Source: Deltaproteobacteria bacterium (GTDB taxonomy: Bacteria > Myxococcota_A > Polyangia > HGW-17 > SLPX01). From it: a stretch of DNA of 38,940 nt. The translations under genes were made by a program, and so were the position numbers. The DNA lies in the NCBI GenBank assembly GCA_011390535.1, contig JAABSF010000002.1:1-38940 (forward strand). Direction: 5' to 3'. This document shows positions 27,547 to 37,036 of the stretch, piece by piece. The notes under the pieces were generated by a model. The model ran no database searches and was not told the DNA's origin. It saw nothing but the letters and a program-made list of their open reading frames with translations. Each line of letters begins with the position of its first letter. The stretch's first letter is position 1.

Positions 27547-27733
27547 GACGGCAACAGCTTTAGCCTTTAATTGCGTTACCGTCTCAATATCGGCAAAAAA
27601 CCAGCATTTCCTGGAAATAAGTAACAAGTTTTTTTGAAACATTTTCCATGGTTTCTTTTGTGTCGGATGACAGCTTAATAAGCTCATCACCAAATGGTTA
27701 CAATGCAATTATAAATCAAGACGATATCTCGTC
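27547..27733. other. Intergenic segment with serial short inverted repeats
   Basis: GACGGCAAC/GTTACCGTC (27547-27583, one mismatch); GATG-ac-AGCTTA-A-TAAGCT-CATC (27666-27688); GACGA-TATC-TCGTC nearby. Confidence 0.35.
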
Positions 27734-27857
27734 ATCATAACACACCGAAGTTCTTTTTTTACAGCACTGGTGCAATAATTGAAAGAGTTGTGTAACAATA
27801 ATTCGTTTTCCGAACCAGAAGGAACGAGAAAGGCGGCGGGATGTAATTCAAAAATTT

Positions 27858-28742
27858 TTAGGTTTTTCGTACTTTTTCAAGTGTCGTTTTAATGAGATTG
27901 ACATTTACGCAGGTGTCTTTGCATGGTCCGTTTGGGCGATGGTTTAATATTCCCATCACCGGGAGGTGTGGGATGTCACGAATACCCTCTGTAAGATCTC
28001 TTTCACAAGCTACCGCAATGATTAGTTTGGGACGTGTCTTTTTTACAATCTGACGTGCTACTTCTCCGCCTGTAGCGACGGCGATTGTGACGTTGGGCAT
28101 TTCCTCCATGAGCTCTCTTAATGAACCAAGATCGCATTTTCCACAGCTTTTGCACTTGTGGAGATCATTGGTTACTCTTATCCCGCAACCCGAAAACTGC
28201 AAGCAGTGTGGGACGAGCACAAGAATCGAAGAGTCGGCCTCTACGCTGTCAATGAGTTGACTTTGTGTCAGAGCGTTGTTGACCTCCAAAAATGACCTCT
28301 GGATCTCTTCTTTGTGTAGGCCTATCAAGCGGCCGATTAAGAGGGCCGCCGGTAAGAGAGCTTTAGTCGCCCAGTGCCGCTTGTTTCCGTTTCCCATGAT
28401 GGGTTTGCCTGTGTGAATGGCCAGCGCGGCTAATAACACTCCTCCAAGGAGGTAACTAAGTGCTCCAATGCCGATGACCATCATTACTGGGGATATATAA
28501 GATGATATTTGACGAAGCCTTGGATCCAACAAAAAGATGAACAGCGCAAAGATCAACCCCATGCCCAAAATGCTTAAGAGCGAAAGATAGAAAAAAGTAC
28601 GCTTATGGCTTCTTTCTTTGCTTTCTTCACTTTGTAATTGGCCCATTTGCTCTTCCTTTGGAACGCTTACATCGTTATGTTGTGTATAATAGTATTCTGA
28701 AAAAAAGTCTACCCTTCTATTTTTGTTGTAAGAGAGGTTCAA
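27858..28742 (-). CDS. DUF116 family protein
   Basis: 'ILVLVPHCLQFSGCGIRVTNDLHKCKSCGKCDLGSLRELMEE', 'ATGGEVARQIVKKTRPKLIIAVACERDLTEGIRD', 'NHRPNGPCKDTCVN'; N-terminal TMs. Confidence 0.88.
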   Translation of the reverse strand: MNLSYNKNRRVDFFSEYYYTQHNDVSVPKEEQMGQLQSEESKERSHKRTFFYLSLLSILGMGLIFALFIFLLDPRLRQISSYISPVMMVIGIGALSYLLGGVLLAALAIHTGKPIMGNGNKRHWATKALLPAALLIGRLIGLHKEEIQRSFLEVNNALTQSQLIDSVEADSSILVLVPHCLQFSGCGIRVTNDLHKCKSCGKCDLGSLRELMEEMPNVTIAVATGGEVARQIVKKTRPKLIIAVACERDLTEGIRDIPHLPVMGILNHRPNGPCKDTCVNVNLIKTTLEKVRKT

Positions 28743-28757
28743 TGTGTAGGCAGAATG

Positions 28758-29660
28758 CTATTTCGGAGGATGAGGTGAATTTCCATGGTGCGCTTTTGCT
28801 TGACGCTGGTATAGTAGGATAAAGGCGGTTACAGTTACAAAACAAAGGATAATTGAGACTAGCTGCGATGTAGAAAGAAAAGAGGGTGCCCCCTCTGGGA
28901 TCGACAAATATTTGTTTAACAAAGGAGTCTCCAGCTTTTTGATGTACCCCCTCGTAGGATCTCCACGAAAAATTTCGGTAAAAAACCTCAGCACCGCATA
29001 TGCGATGAGATAGAGAAAAATCACCCCTCCGTGAAAAGGTTTCTTGCGCTCGAAATACAAGATTCCCATAAAAATGGCAACTTCACCAAATGATTCGTAG
29101 AGCTGTACGGGGTGCAGGGGCATTGTCTCTGATGCTGTTACGGCGAGGACACCTTTGTTTTGCAAATCATCCATTGCGACAGATTCAGCGGGAAAACGTG
29201 CCGACAGAAAACCTGTTGCAGGTTTTCCCCAACAGCATCCGACACCGTAGCAACCCAAACGACCAAGGGCGTGACCTATGGACAGACCAGGTGCGATACC
29301 ATCGGCGGCTTTCAAAAAAGAAATTTTCTTTAGTTTAACCACCAAGGCCCCGGCGCACAAGGCGGCGATTACTCCTCCATAGAAAACAAACCCTCCATCC
29401 CAAAAAGCAAAAACAGTCAAAGGGCGGGCGGAAAAGCTCTGCGGGTTTGTCAATACATACATAATTCTTGAGCCGACGATAGAGGAAACCAATATCCAAA
29501 AAAGCAGATCGAGCATGTCATCTCGCTCTATTTTCAGAAAAGCGCTTCGCCGATAGATTACAACCAACGCAGCGAGATAGCCCACCGACATCATCACACC
29601 GTATGATCCGATTACTATCGGATGCCCCAATATTTCGAACTCAAACAGTTTCGGAAGCAA
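28758..29660 (-). CDS. lgt: Prolipoprotein diacylglyceryl transferase (paralog 1)
   Basis: 'AFWDGGFVFYGGVIAAL', 'GLSIGHALGRLGCYGVGCCWGKP', 'LHPVQLYESF'; polytopic. Confidence 0.93.
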   Translation of the reverse strand: MLPKLFEFEILGHPIVIGSYGVMMSVGYLAALVVIYRRSAFLKIERDDMLDLLFWILVSSIVGSRIMYVLTNPQSFSARPLTVFAFWDGGFVFYGGVIAALCAGALVVKLKKISFLKAADGIAPGLSIGHALGRLGCYGVGCCWGKPATGFLSARFPAESVAMDDLQNKGVLAVTASETMPLHPVQLYESFGEVAIFMGILYFERKKPFHGGVIFLYLIAYAVLRFFTEIFRGDPTRGYIKKLETPLLNKYLSIPEGAPSFLSTSQLVSIILCFVTVTAFILLYQRQAKAHHGNSPHPPK

Positions 29661-30615
29661 TGTTTCGGCTCCTTGCCAAAGAACGGTAGAAATAAAGGGC
29701 GACCAGAACTACCAGCAAACTGATTATTTGTGAGGTGCTCAAAAACAGCCAACTTCCACGCATGTCGGCTCTGAAGAACTCGAAAAAAAACCTGCCCAAG
29801 GAATATAGCCCCAAAAACGCAATCATAACTTGTCCGTGGAATTTTTTGCGGGGTCTTACGAATAAATAGACGATAAAGAAAATGGTTAGATTCGTAAATG
29901 CTTGATAGATCTGTGTTGGATGAACCGGGAGAGAAGGAAGATTAGCGGTTGTTAACAAACCCTCTCTGTATTGTTGCCAAGAGGCAAGGCTTCCGGATGG
30001 AAACACGGCGGCCCAAGATGCATCTGTGGTTTTACCGAAGCAACAGCCGTTCAGGTAGCATCCTATGCGGCCGAAGGTTAGGCCGAGGGGTAATAGAAAT
30101 CCGTAAATGTCCAATACTTTACCCCACTGTAATCTATGGCGCTTTACAAAAACGTAAGCAAAAAGCATGGCTGACAAAAACCCCCCATAATATGTCAACC
30201 CTCCTTGCCAACCACGAAAAGGTGCGAGGCAATCTCTTGGCGGGTGGCATTTGCCATGGGCCAAGGAACATAAGTATGAGATGTCGCCGAGCCTACACTG
30301 AGAATCATTAACGCAGCTCCGGTTTTCCAGCCCGACAGCCGGGAGCGCTTGGGGGTTTGTACAGAGCAGGATGTAGTCACCCAACATTCCGTCGAAGAGC
30401 ACATGTGCCAGCCGGGACCCGATCATGGCGAATATAACGAGATAAACCCACATGTCGGTTATTTTCACTACATTAAGATCAGTTCTCCTTGCTTCGCGGC
30501 GTGATAGGTAGAGGCTCAACCCGAAGGCCAGGGCCAGGAGAAAAAAATAGGAGGGAATAACCACTCGGCCTATGTAGGGGATTCCGCTTTCCCAGTCGAT
30601 CAGTTGAGGTCTCAT
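29641..30615 (-). CDS. lgt: Prolipoprotein diacylglyceryl transferase (paralog 2) with Cys-rich insertion
   Basis: 'GWQGGLTYYGGFLSAM', 'LPLGLTFGRIGCYLNGCCFGK', 'VHPTQIYQAF'. Insertion 'CTNPQALPAVGLENRSCVNDSQCRLGDISYLCSLAHGKCHPPRDC'. Confidence 0.93.
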   Translation of the reverse strand: MRPQLIDWESGIPYIGRVVIPSYFFLLALAFGLSLYLSRREARRTDLNVVKITDMWVYLVIFAMIGSRLAHVLFDGMLGDYILLCTNPQALPAVGLENRSCVNDSQCRLGDISYLCSLAHGKCHPPRDCLAPFRGWQGGLTYYGGFLSAMLFAYVFVKRHRLQWGKVLDIYGFLLPLGLTFGRIGCYLNGCCFGKTTDASWAAVFPSGSLASWQQYREGLLTTANLPSLPVHPTQIYQAFTNLTIFFIVYLFVRPRKKFHGQVMIAFLGLYSLGRFFFEFFRADMRGSWLFLSTSQIISLLVVLVALYFYRSLARSRNIASETV

Positions 30616-30616
30616 G

Positions 30617-31372
30617 TTAACTTTTCCGGTTGCAGGGTTTTGGCTCTTTCATGGTTTTTTCTGTTTTTATATCGCTGGTAAACAAGAAAACAGCCAGAAA
30701 AAACATTCCAAGGGTTATTGCAATATCCGCCACATTAAAAATGGGCCACTCCACACCTTTGTGCCAATCGATGAAATCCACTACATATCCCCATCTCAAC
30801 CTGTCATGGAGGTTTCCCAGTGCACCTCCCAGCAGTGATGCAAAACCGAATATCATGATGGACTCATTAGCGCTGATCGGCCAACCCTTTTTTGAAGTTT
30901 CAATTAAAACTGAACTGTTTTCCGTTGCGGCTGATGATGTGATGGGTTTATTTCTGTGTGAATCGGAGACGGGTTCAGGCTCGGCTTCAGCGTTTTGTTT
31001 AGAGCTGTTTTCAAGACAGGTCCGTTCACGAAAGAAGGAAAAAACAAACAAACAGATGATTAGAATTGAGACCACTGACATCACCGTCAAGAAAAGGGCA
31101 CGCGTGTCTTTTGAAACAAAAGAGAAAAGTCCCCATGCTCCGGCGTGGTTTTCGGCATAGGTAAATCGCAACCACCCAGCTATTAACTCTAGGCCTGGCC
31201 CATGAGCGAGGGAGCTTTTAGCCCACGTTTTTGTAAGGATGTCCAGAATAAACCACGATAAGACCAAAAGGGTGAGCGTAATCCATCCGAAATGTTTTGT
31301 TTTTGTAGTTTTTAGAGTAGCTGGTGCTCCTGTAGATAATCTGTTTGGTTTATCGTTTTCCATCGGGTTCAC
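30617..31372 (-). CDS. lspA: Signal peptidase II with inserted hydrophilic segment
   Basis: 'LDILTKTWAKSSL', 'YAENHAGAWGLFS', 'GGALGNLHDRLRWGYVVDFIDWH', 'WPIFNVADIAITLG'. About 50 extra residues around 'ENSSKQNAEAEPEPVSD...'. Confidence 0.93.
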   Translation of the reverse strand: MNPMENDKPNRLSTGAPATLKTTKTKHFGWITLTLLVLSWFILDILTKTWAKSSLAHGPGLELIAGWLRFTYAENHAGAWGLFSFVSKDTRALFLTVMSVVSILIICLFVFSFFRERTCLENSSKQNAEAEPEPVSDSHRNKPITSSAATENSSVLIETSKKGWPISANESIMIFGFASLLGGALGNLHDRLRWGYVVDFIDWHKGVEWPIFNVADIAITLGMFFLAVFLFTSDIKTEKTMKEPKPCNRKS

Positions 31373-31614
31373 AGGACGTTTTTCTTTCGGTGCTTCGCTT
31401 TTTGCGTTGTTTTCATTGCAGTTTATAGCTCTGGAACCTTAACTCGCTTAAAACGTTAAGCTACCAGCAGTGTGCGTGAAGGGCAATAATACTGGAGTTG
31501 ATTTGTGAGGGCAATCCATCTGGAGACGTTTCTCAGGGTGATAAAAATAGCACAGTCGGCATAAGGTTATGGAAAACTTGTTTTTTGTCGGTTTCTTGAG
31601 CTATACCTCGTTAC

Positions 31615-33234
31615 ATGGCTAATAAAAAAACGCTCCCTTCATATATTGAATGTGATTATCTGGTGATCGGGTCGGGTATCGCCGGACTTTATTTTGCACT
31701 AAATGCTGTTGAGCATGGAAAAGTCATCATAGTAACAAAAAAAAAGGCTAGCGATTCAAATACTTGGCTTGCACAAGGTGGAATAGCCTCTGTGTTGGGA
31801 GATGATGATTCCTTCGAATCTCACATAGCAGATACCGAAAGAGTGGGTGCGGGGTTATGTGACCACGAGATCGTTGAAACGGCCGTTAAAGAAGGGCCGA
31901 AGTGCATTAAAGATCTAGCAGAGCGGTTCTCTGTTTCTTTTGACACACGAACAGGAGATTCTTCCTATGACTTAGGCAAAGAGGGTGGGCATAGTCATCG
32001 CCGGGTGGTACATGTCCGGGATCTGACTGGTAAGGAGGTGGCTGAACGTTTGTTGGAAGCGGCGAAAAATCATCCCGGAATAAACATTTATGAAGATTGC
32101 ATGGCTGTGGATTTGTTGAGTAGCGCCAAGTATGGAGGTGCTAATGCTTGTTTTGGCGCCTACATTTTGGACAAGAGCACGAATGAAGTCTCTACGATAG
32201 TCTCTCGTGTGACGGTCATGGCTTCAGGTGGTGCGGGGAAGGTTTATTTGTATACATCGAACCCTGATGTTGCGTCAGGGGATGGTATAGCGATGGCCTA
32301 TAGAATCGGAGGCGCTGTCGCGAACATGGAATTTATACAGTTTCATCCCACATGTTTATTTCACCCCGAGGCCAGGTCGTTTCTTATAAGTGAAGCGCTG
32401 AGAGGTGAGGGAGGAAAGCTTGTCCTGGAATCAGGTGAGCGGTTCATGGGCGAATATCATCCGGATCAAGAGCTGGCCTCTCGAGATGTTGTTGCAAGAG
32501 CAATAGATGATGTATTGAAACGAACAGGTGAAGATTGTGTCTTTTTGGACATGACACATTTGGACCCTGTGTTTTTGCAAAAGCGATTCCCCAACGTGTA
32601 TGAGACTTGCCTCTCTTATGGTATAGACATAACCAAACAGCCTATACCGGTAGTCCCAGCGGCGCATTATTTATGCGGAGGAATCAAAACGGACTCCTAC
32701 GGTCGTACGTCCGTACAAAACCTACTGGCCATAGGCGAGGTAGCCTATACAGGTTTTCACGGAGCGTGTCGGATAGCATCCAATTCACTGCTGGAGGGGC
32801 TGGTTTTCAGCCGGCGTGCTGGAAAGGTTGCTCGTGACTTGGGTTGGCAAAATCCGAGTGTGGTGGCTTCTTGGAGTGCGGCTGGTGCTATTGATTCCGA
32901 TGAGGCGGTTGTTGTGAGTCATAACTGGGATGAGATTCGTCGGCTTATGTGGAATTATGTGGGAATTGTTAGAAGCACCAAGAGGCTTCAAAGAGCCAGA
33001 AGCCGAATAGGGCTTATTCGGGAAGAGATAAAAGAATATTATTGGAACTTTAAGATCAACTCTGATTTTTTGGAGCTTAGAAACCTCGCATTAGTCGCTC
33101 ATCTTATAATCGCATCGGCTCAGAGCCGTAAAGAGAGCCGAGGTTTGCATTATATGTTGGACTACAAGGATCCAGTGGAGAGTATGCAGAAAGATACGGT
33201 CTTTGTTCGAGGATCAGGCCCTCCTCCTCTTTGA
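31615..33234 (+). CDS. nadB: L-aspartate oxidase
   Basis: 'CDYLVIGSGIAGLYFALNA', 'TWLAQGGIASVLGDDDSFESHIADT', 'EGGHSHRRVVHVRDLTGKEV', 'MEFIQFHPT', 'HYLCGGIKTD'. Confidence 0.96.
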   Translation: MANKKTLPSYIECDYLVIGSGIAGLYFALNAVEHGKVIIVTKKKASDSNTWLAQGGIASVLGDDDSFESHIADTERVGAGLCDHEIVETAVKEGPKCIKDLAERFSVSFDTRTGDSSYDLGKEGGHSHRRVVHVRDLTGKEVAERLLEAAKNHPGINIYEDCMAVDLLSSAKYGGANACFGAYILDKSTNEVSTIVSRVTVMASGGAGKVYLYTSNPDVASGDGIAMAYRIGGAVANMEFIQFHPTCLFHPEARSFLISEALRGEGGKLVLESGERFMGEYHPDQELASRDVVARAIDDVLKRTGEDCVFLDMTHLDPVFLQKRFPNVYETCLSYGIDITKQPIPVVPAAHYLCGGIKTDSYGRTSVQNLLAIGEVAYTGFHGACRIASNSLLEGLVFSRRAGKVARDLGWQNPSVVASWSAAGAIDSDEAVVVSHNWDEIRRLMWNYVGIVRSTKRLQRARSRIGLIREEIKEYYWNFKINSDFLELRNLALVAHLIIASAQSRKESRGLHYMLDYKDPVESMQKDTVFVRGSGPPPL

Positions 33235-33308
33235 TGGACAATGCTGGTTAAGTTGAAGTTGGTTTTGAAGGGGTTTGGGTGAAGGGCAGTGATTTGTTAC
33301 AAGTCTTT

Positions 33309-34118
33309 TTAATTCTCCGGACGGTAATTGGCTACGCAGACACCCATGTCACAGATTTCCATTTCAGAACAATCATCACGAGTATCGCAGAGGGGGCGGC
33401 AGTAAGTATTTATACATAAGCACCCTCTGTCTCCACAGATGTCCAAGCTTGCACAATCGCTGCTGAAAACGCATGCGTTTTCGTGATCTCCTATTGTATC
33501 CGGGACACACAAATTCTCTTCCGAGCAGGTTTGACTGTAAGGACAATCTTCAGGTATTTCGCAAGTGAAAATACACATACCCTTAGAGGAGCAGACCCTG
33601 TCAGCGCCACACTCTTCGCTTGTTTCACAGTATGTTTTGGTGTCACCACATGCAGGGTTCTCTTCTGGGACGCAACGGTTACACTCCGGGTTGCAGACGT
33701 AGCCTTCTCCGCAGTCGTCATCTTCACGACAGCCGGATTGACAGGTCATAACCTCATCTTCATCAGGTTCACAGATGAGGCCCGCTCCGCAGTCATTGTC
33801 GTCTTCACACTCATGATTGGGTTCAGCCGCCGGCCCGCAATAGCCTTCGGGCAGACACCGCTCACCTTCTGCACAGTCTCCGTCGAATTCGCACATTTTA
33901 GCGCAGATCCCATCTGATGTGCAATGCTCGTCAGCTGCACAGCCATCTTCGCAGGAAGAGTTGTCAATCTCCCAGCAGAAGCAACTGTCTGTGTCGCAAG
34001 CATAACAGCCCGAATCATCGCAATAGACGGCCCGACACTCAGCACCTCCTGAATCTGAACAGGCAAAGGAAAAAAGAGCCGCAGTTAAAACAGCTCCAAG
34101 AAAACAATAGCGACGCAT
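33309..34118 (-). CDS. Cysteine-rich lipoprotein with repeated Dickkopf-like Cys modules
   Basis: Lipobox 'ALFSFACSD'; repeats such as 'CEFDGDCAEGERCLPEGYCGP', 'CEDDNDCGAGLICEPD', 'CREDDDCGEGYVCNPECNRC'. Confidence 0.9.
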   Translation of the reverse strand: MRRYCFLGAVLTAALFSFACSDSGGAECRAVYCDDSGCYACDTDSCFCWEIDNSSCEDGCAADEHCTSDGICAKMCEFDGDCAEGERCLPEGYCGPAAEPNHECEDDNDCGAGLICEPDEDEVMTCQSGCREDDDCGEGYVCNPECNRCVPEENPACGDTKTYCETSEECGADRVCSSKGMCIFTCEIPEDCPYSQTCSEENLCVPDTIGDHENACVFSSDCASLDICGDRGCLCINTYCRPLCDTRDDCSEMEICDMGVCVANYRPEN

Positions 34119-34499
34119 GGTTCACCTCCGATTGATTTGCGGCCACCAAAAGCCTTTGTTTTTTGTCAGCTCTCTACATGGACACAAAATTCAAGTTTCT
34201 AATACTGATCTGTTCTACTTCAATATTCATGCCAGGAGTAGGACATGTAAAGCCTTTTTTGTGACATGGATCTGTTGTTTTTTCTGGCTTGTGTGAACGC
34301 TGGTTGACGGGGACGGTCTAATATAGTCATCGCAGGTTCACATGTTTGGATACAGGATGGATCCGAAAATGTAAAAACTGCAGCTTCTTTGAAGATCCGT
34401 TATCCAGGTATCTTGACTTCCTGAAGTAAATATCATATCGCCAATTTTATTGTTTTTTTTTCATAAACCCTCCGGACTTTAAGCGGAAATGGAGTTATC

Positions 34500-35825
34500 A
34501 TGACAAGATTAATCCAAGAAAAGGTTCAGATTGAACCGGCGGATGGAAAGCTGGGCGTTTTAATACCCGGTCTGGGAGCAGTGGCCACAACTTTTATTGC
34601 CGGTGTAGCCGCTGCACGTAAAGGCTTGGGGAAGCCAATCGGATCTCTCACTCAAATGAGCACCATCCGGCTGGGGAAAAGGACGGACGATCATTCACCG
34701 TTGATAAAAGATTTTGTACCTTTGGCCGAGATGGATGATTTGGTGTTTGGTGGCTGGGATATTCATGGCGAAAACGCATATGAGACAGCCAAAAGAGCGG
34801 AAGTTCTCGAGCCGGCCCTTTTAGAAGAACTAAGAGAAGATCTGGAATCGGTAAAGCCGATGAAGGCAGTGTTTATGAGAGAATATGTGCGGAATCTGGA
34901 GGGACCGCATGTAAAAGAAGAAAAAAACAAGTGGGAGCTTGCTCAAGCGCTTGTGGAAGATATTCAGAGTTTCAAAAAATCGAATGGTTTGAATCGCGTG
35001 GTGATGGTCTGGTGTGCCAGCACCGAGACTTATATGCAAGAAGGGGACGGCCATAAAACGCCGGCGGATTTTGAAAAAGCTTTGAAAGAAAATGATCCAT
35101 GCATTCCACCATCCATGATTTATGCTTATGCTGCGCTGAAAACAGGTGTCCCTTTTGCGAATGGAGCGCCTAATTTGACCGTAGACATAGCTGCTTTGAG
35201 AGAGTTGGCGACGATTCAAAAGGTTCCTATCGCAGGGAAGGATTTCAAGACAGGTCAGACGTTGATGAAAACCATTATCGCGCCGGGCTTAAAAGCGCGT
35301 ATGCTTGGTATAGAAGGTTGGTTTTCAACAAACATTTTAGGCAACGTCGATGGCTTGGTTTTAGATGATCCCGGATCTTTTAAAACGAAAGAAGAGAGTA
35401 AGCTCTCTGTTTTGGATGTTATCCTTCAGCCGGATTTATATCCGGATCTGTATAAAGATCTGAATCATAAAGTTAGGATAAATTACTATCCTCCGCGAAA
35501 GGACAACAAAGAGAGCTGGGATAATATTGATATTGTGGGTTGGATGGGCTACCCGATGCAGATCAAAATTAACTTTTTGTGCAGGGACAGTATTTTGGCG
35601 GCTCCTGTTGTTTTGGATTTGGTTTTGTTCATGGATTTGGCCAAACGAGCGGGAATGTATGGTATTCAGGAATGGCTCTCATTTTACTGGAAGAGCCCCA
35701 TGACCGCACCGGAGCTTTATCCGGAGCATGATCTTTTCATTCAACTCAGCAAAATGAAAAATACTCTGCGGCACATAAAGGGAGAAGATCCCATAACCCA
35801 TATAGGGCTGGAATATTATAAGTAA
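34500..35825 (+). CDS. ino1: myo-Inositol-1-phosphate synthase
   Basis: 'LGVLIPGLGAVATTFIAGVAAAR', 'FGGWDIHGENAYETAKRAEVL', 'VPIAGKDFKTGQTLMKTIIAPGLKARMLGIEGWFSTNILGNVDGLVL'. Confidence 0.95.
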   Translation: MTRLIQEKVQIEPADGKLGVLIPGLGAVATTFIAGVAAARKGLGKPIGSLTQMSTIRLGKRTDDHSPLIKDFVPLAEMDDLVFGGWDIHGENAYETAKRAEVLEPALLEELREDLESVKPMKAVFMREYVRNLEGPHVKEEKNKWELAQALVEDIQSFKKSNGLNRVVMVWCASTETYMQEGDGHKTPADFEKALKENDPCIPPSMIYAYAALKTGVPFANGAPNLTVDIAALRELATIQKVPIAGKDFKTGQTLMKTIIAPGLKARMLGIEGWFSTNILGNVDGLVLDDPGSFKTKEESKLSVLDVILQPDLYPDLYKDLNHKVRINYYPPRKDNKESWDNIDIVGWMGYPMQIKINFLCRDSILAAPVVLDLVLFMDLAKRAGMYGIQEWLSFYWKSPMTAPELYPEHDLFIQLSKMKNTLRHIKGEDPITHIGLEYYK

Positions 35826-35863
35826 TTTGGTATTTATAGTGCCGTTGGATTTTCGGGTTTCGT

Positions 35864-36268
35864 GTGAAAAAAGTCCAAAATACTCAGCAAGTAAACCTTG
35901 CGAATGCTTCCCTGACAAGAAAAATGAAAGAGATGTTGTGTCATCAGCATCCTAGGAGGGATTGGCCTGTTAAGGAATTCCTGGTGATCCTTGTTTTGAT
36001 AGTCTCTGTATGGGTTTTTGATGTGTTTGTGTTGCGTGACTCATACGATGAGAATTATTTCATAGTACAGAAAACAGTTAGGAAAGCCGGTCTTCACTGC
36101 CGGGATATGATTATAAACAAAAAAGGGATTATCACCTACGAAGTGGAGACATGTGGCAAGCGCTATACATATGAAGTGAGAGGCAACAGCGCTGTTGTGA
36201 TCGACGTTGTGAAAATAGTCGGGGATCCGAGAAAAAGGTGTCCCCGGAAAGAAAAAACCGGGCAGTAA
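35864..36268 (+). CDS. Small hypothetical protein with one TM segment
   Basis: GTG start; 'EFLVILVLIVSVWVFDVFVL' TM; lies between ino1 and the PAP2-like gene, 3 nt before the latter. Confidence 0.7.
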   Translation: MKKVQNTQQVNLANASLTRKMKEMLCHQHPRRDWPVKEFLVILVLIVSVWVFDVFVLRDSYDENYFIVQKTVRKAGLHCRDMIINKKGIITYEVETCGKRYTYEVRGNSAVVIDVVKIVGDPRKRCPRKEKTGQ

Positions 36269-36271
36269 TAG

Positions 36272-36997
36272 ATGATGGAACCGATTCGTATTTTATTTCG
36301 GCACATCGGTAATAAGTGGAGGGTCGCCATGACCCGTCCTTATGCACTACATTCTATTCTTTTAGGGTTGGTGTTATTCTTTTTTTCCATATCTTTTATG
36401 TTGAATTGTGCCCGTTTTGCCGAAACTTATCCGTATACGCCTCGTTTGGATGACCTAGTTTTGGACCATCTCCCCGTTTGGGATCTGAACACATTATCCA
36501 CACTGGGAATAGAGCTCTTTATTTGGGGGTTTTACGGGTTCTGTTTGTTGTTTTATCCCGAGAGATTCGCGTTTGGTATCAAGACATTCGCGATTTTTAA
36601 ACTATTCAGAGGCGTATGTCTTACTCTGACGCATCTGGGTCCGCCTCTTTATATGGTAGAAGATGGTTTTCCGGGATCTGTTTTTGGTGGTATGTTTTTT
36701 ACCAAAGATCTTTTTTTCTCGGGGCACACCGGATATCCCATTTTGGCGGCTATGGTTTTTTGGGATATCAAATGGTATCGCTACATAGGGATTTTTGCTG
36801 GTGTTGTCTTAGGTGTGTCCACTCTGTTTATGCACGACCATTATACGATTGATATAATCGGTGCCGTTTTCGCATGTCCGTTGGTATGGCTGCTTTCACG
36901 TTGGCTTTTTACTTCAGACTATGAGGCGGGAGTTGATCCATACAAAACGGATTTGGAGCTGCGTCGCGCAAGAGAAATTTTTCAAACCGATCAATGA
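36272..36997 (+). CDS. PAP2-superfamily membrane protein, sphingomyelin/inositolphosphorylceramide-synthase-like
   Basis: 'DLFFSGHTGYPILAAMVFW' and 'STLFMHDHYTIDIIGAVFA' match the SGHT and HDHYT(I/V)D motifs of the SMS/PAP2_C group; polytopic. Confidence 0.82.
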   Translation: MMEPIRILFRHIGNKWRVAMTRPYALHSILLGLVLFFFSISFMLNCARFAETYPYTPRLDDLVLDHLPVWDLNTLSTLGIELFIWGFYGFCLLFYPERFAFGIKTFAIFKLFRGVCLTLTHLGPPLYMVEDGFPGSVFGGMFFTKDLFFSGHTGYPILAAMVFWDIKWYRYIGIFAGVVLGVSTLFMHDHYTIDIIGAVFACPLVWLLSRWLFTSDYEAGVDPYKTDLELRRAREIFQTDQ

Positions 36998-37036
36998 GAT
37001 TTTGATAACCTTGTTGTGCTGGAAAAGAGGCCGCAA

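Noticed and set aside
27496-27708. 70-aa minus-strand ORF
   Set aside because: No RBS or recognisable pattern; overlaps the hairpin-rich intergenic region.
33483-33917. Plus-strand 144-aa ORF
   Set aside because: Antisense to the Cys-rich lipoprotein gene; product has no family-like pattern.
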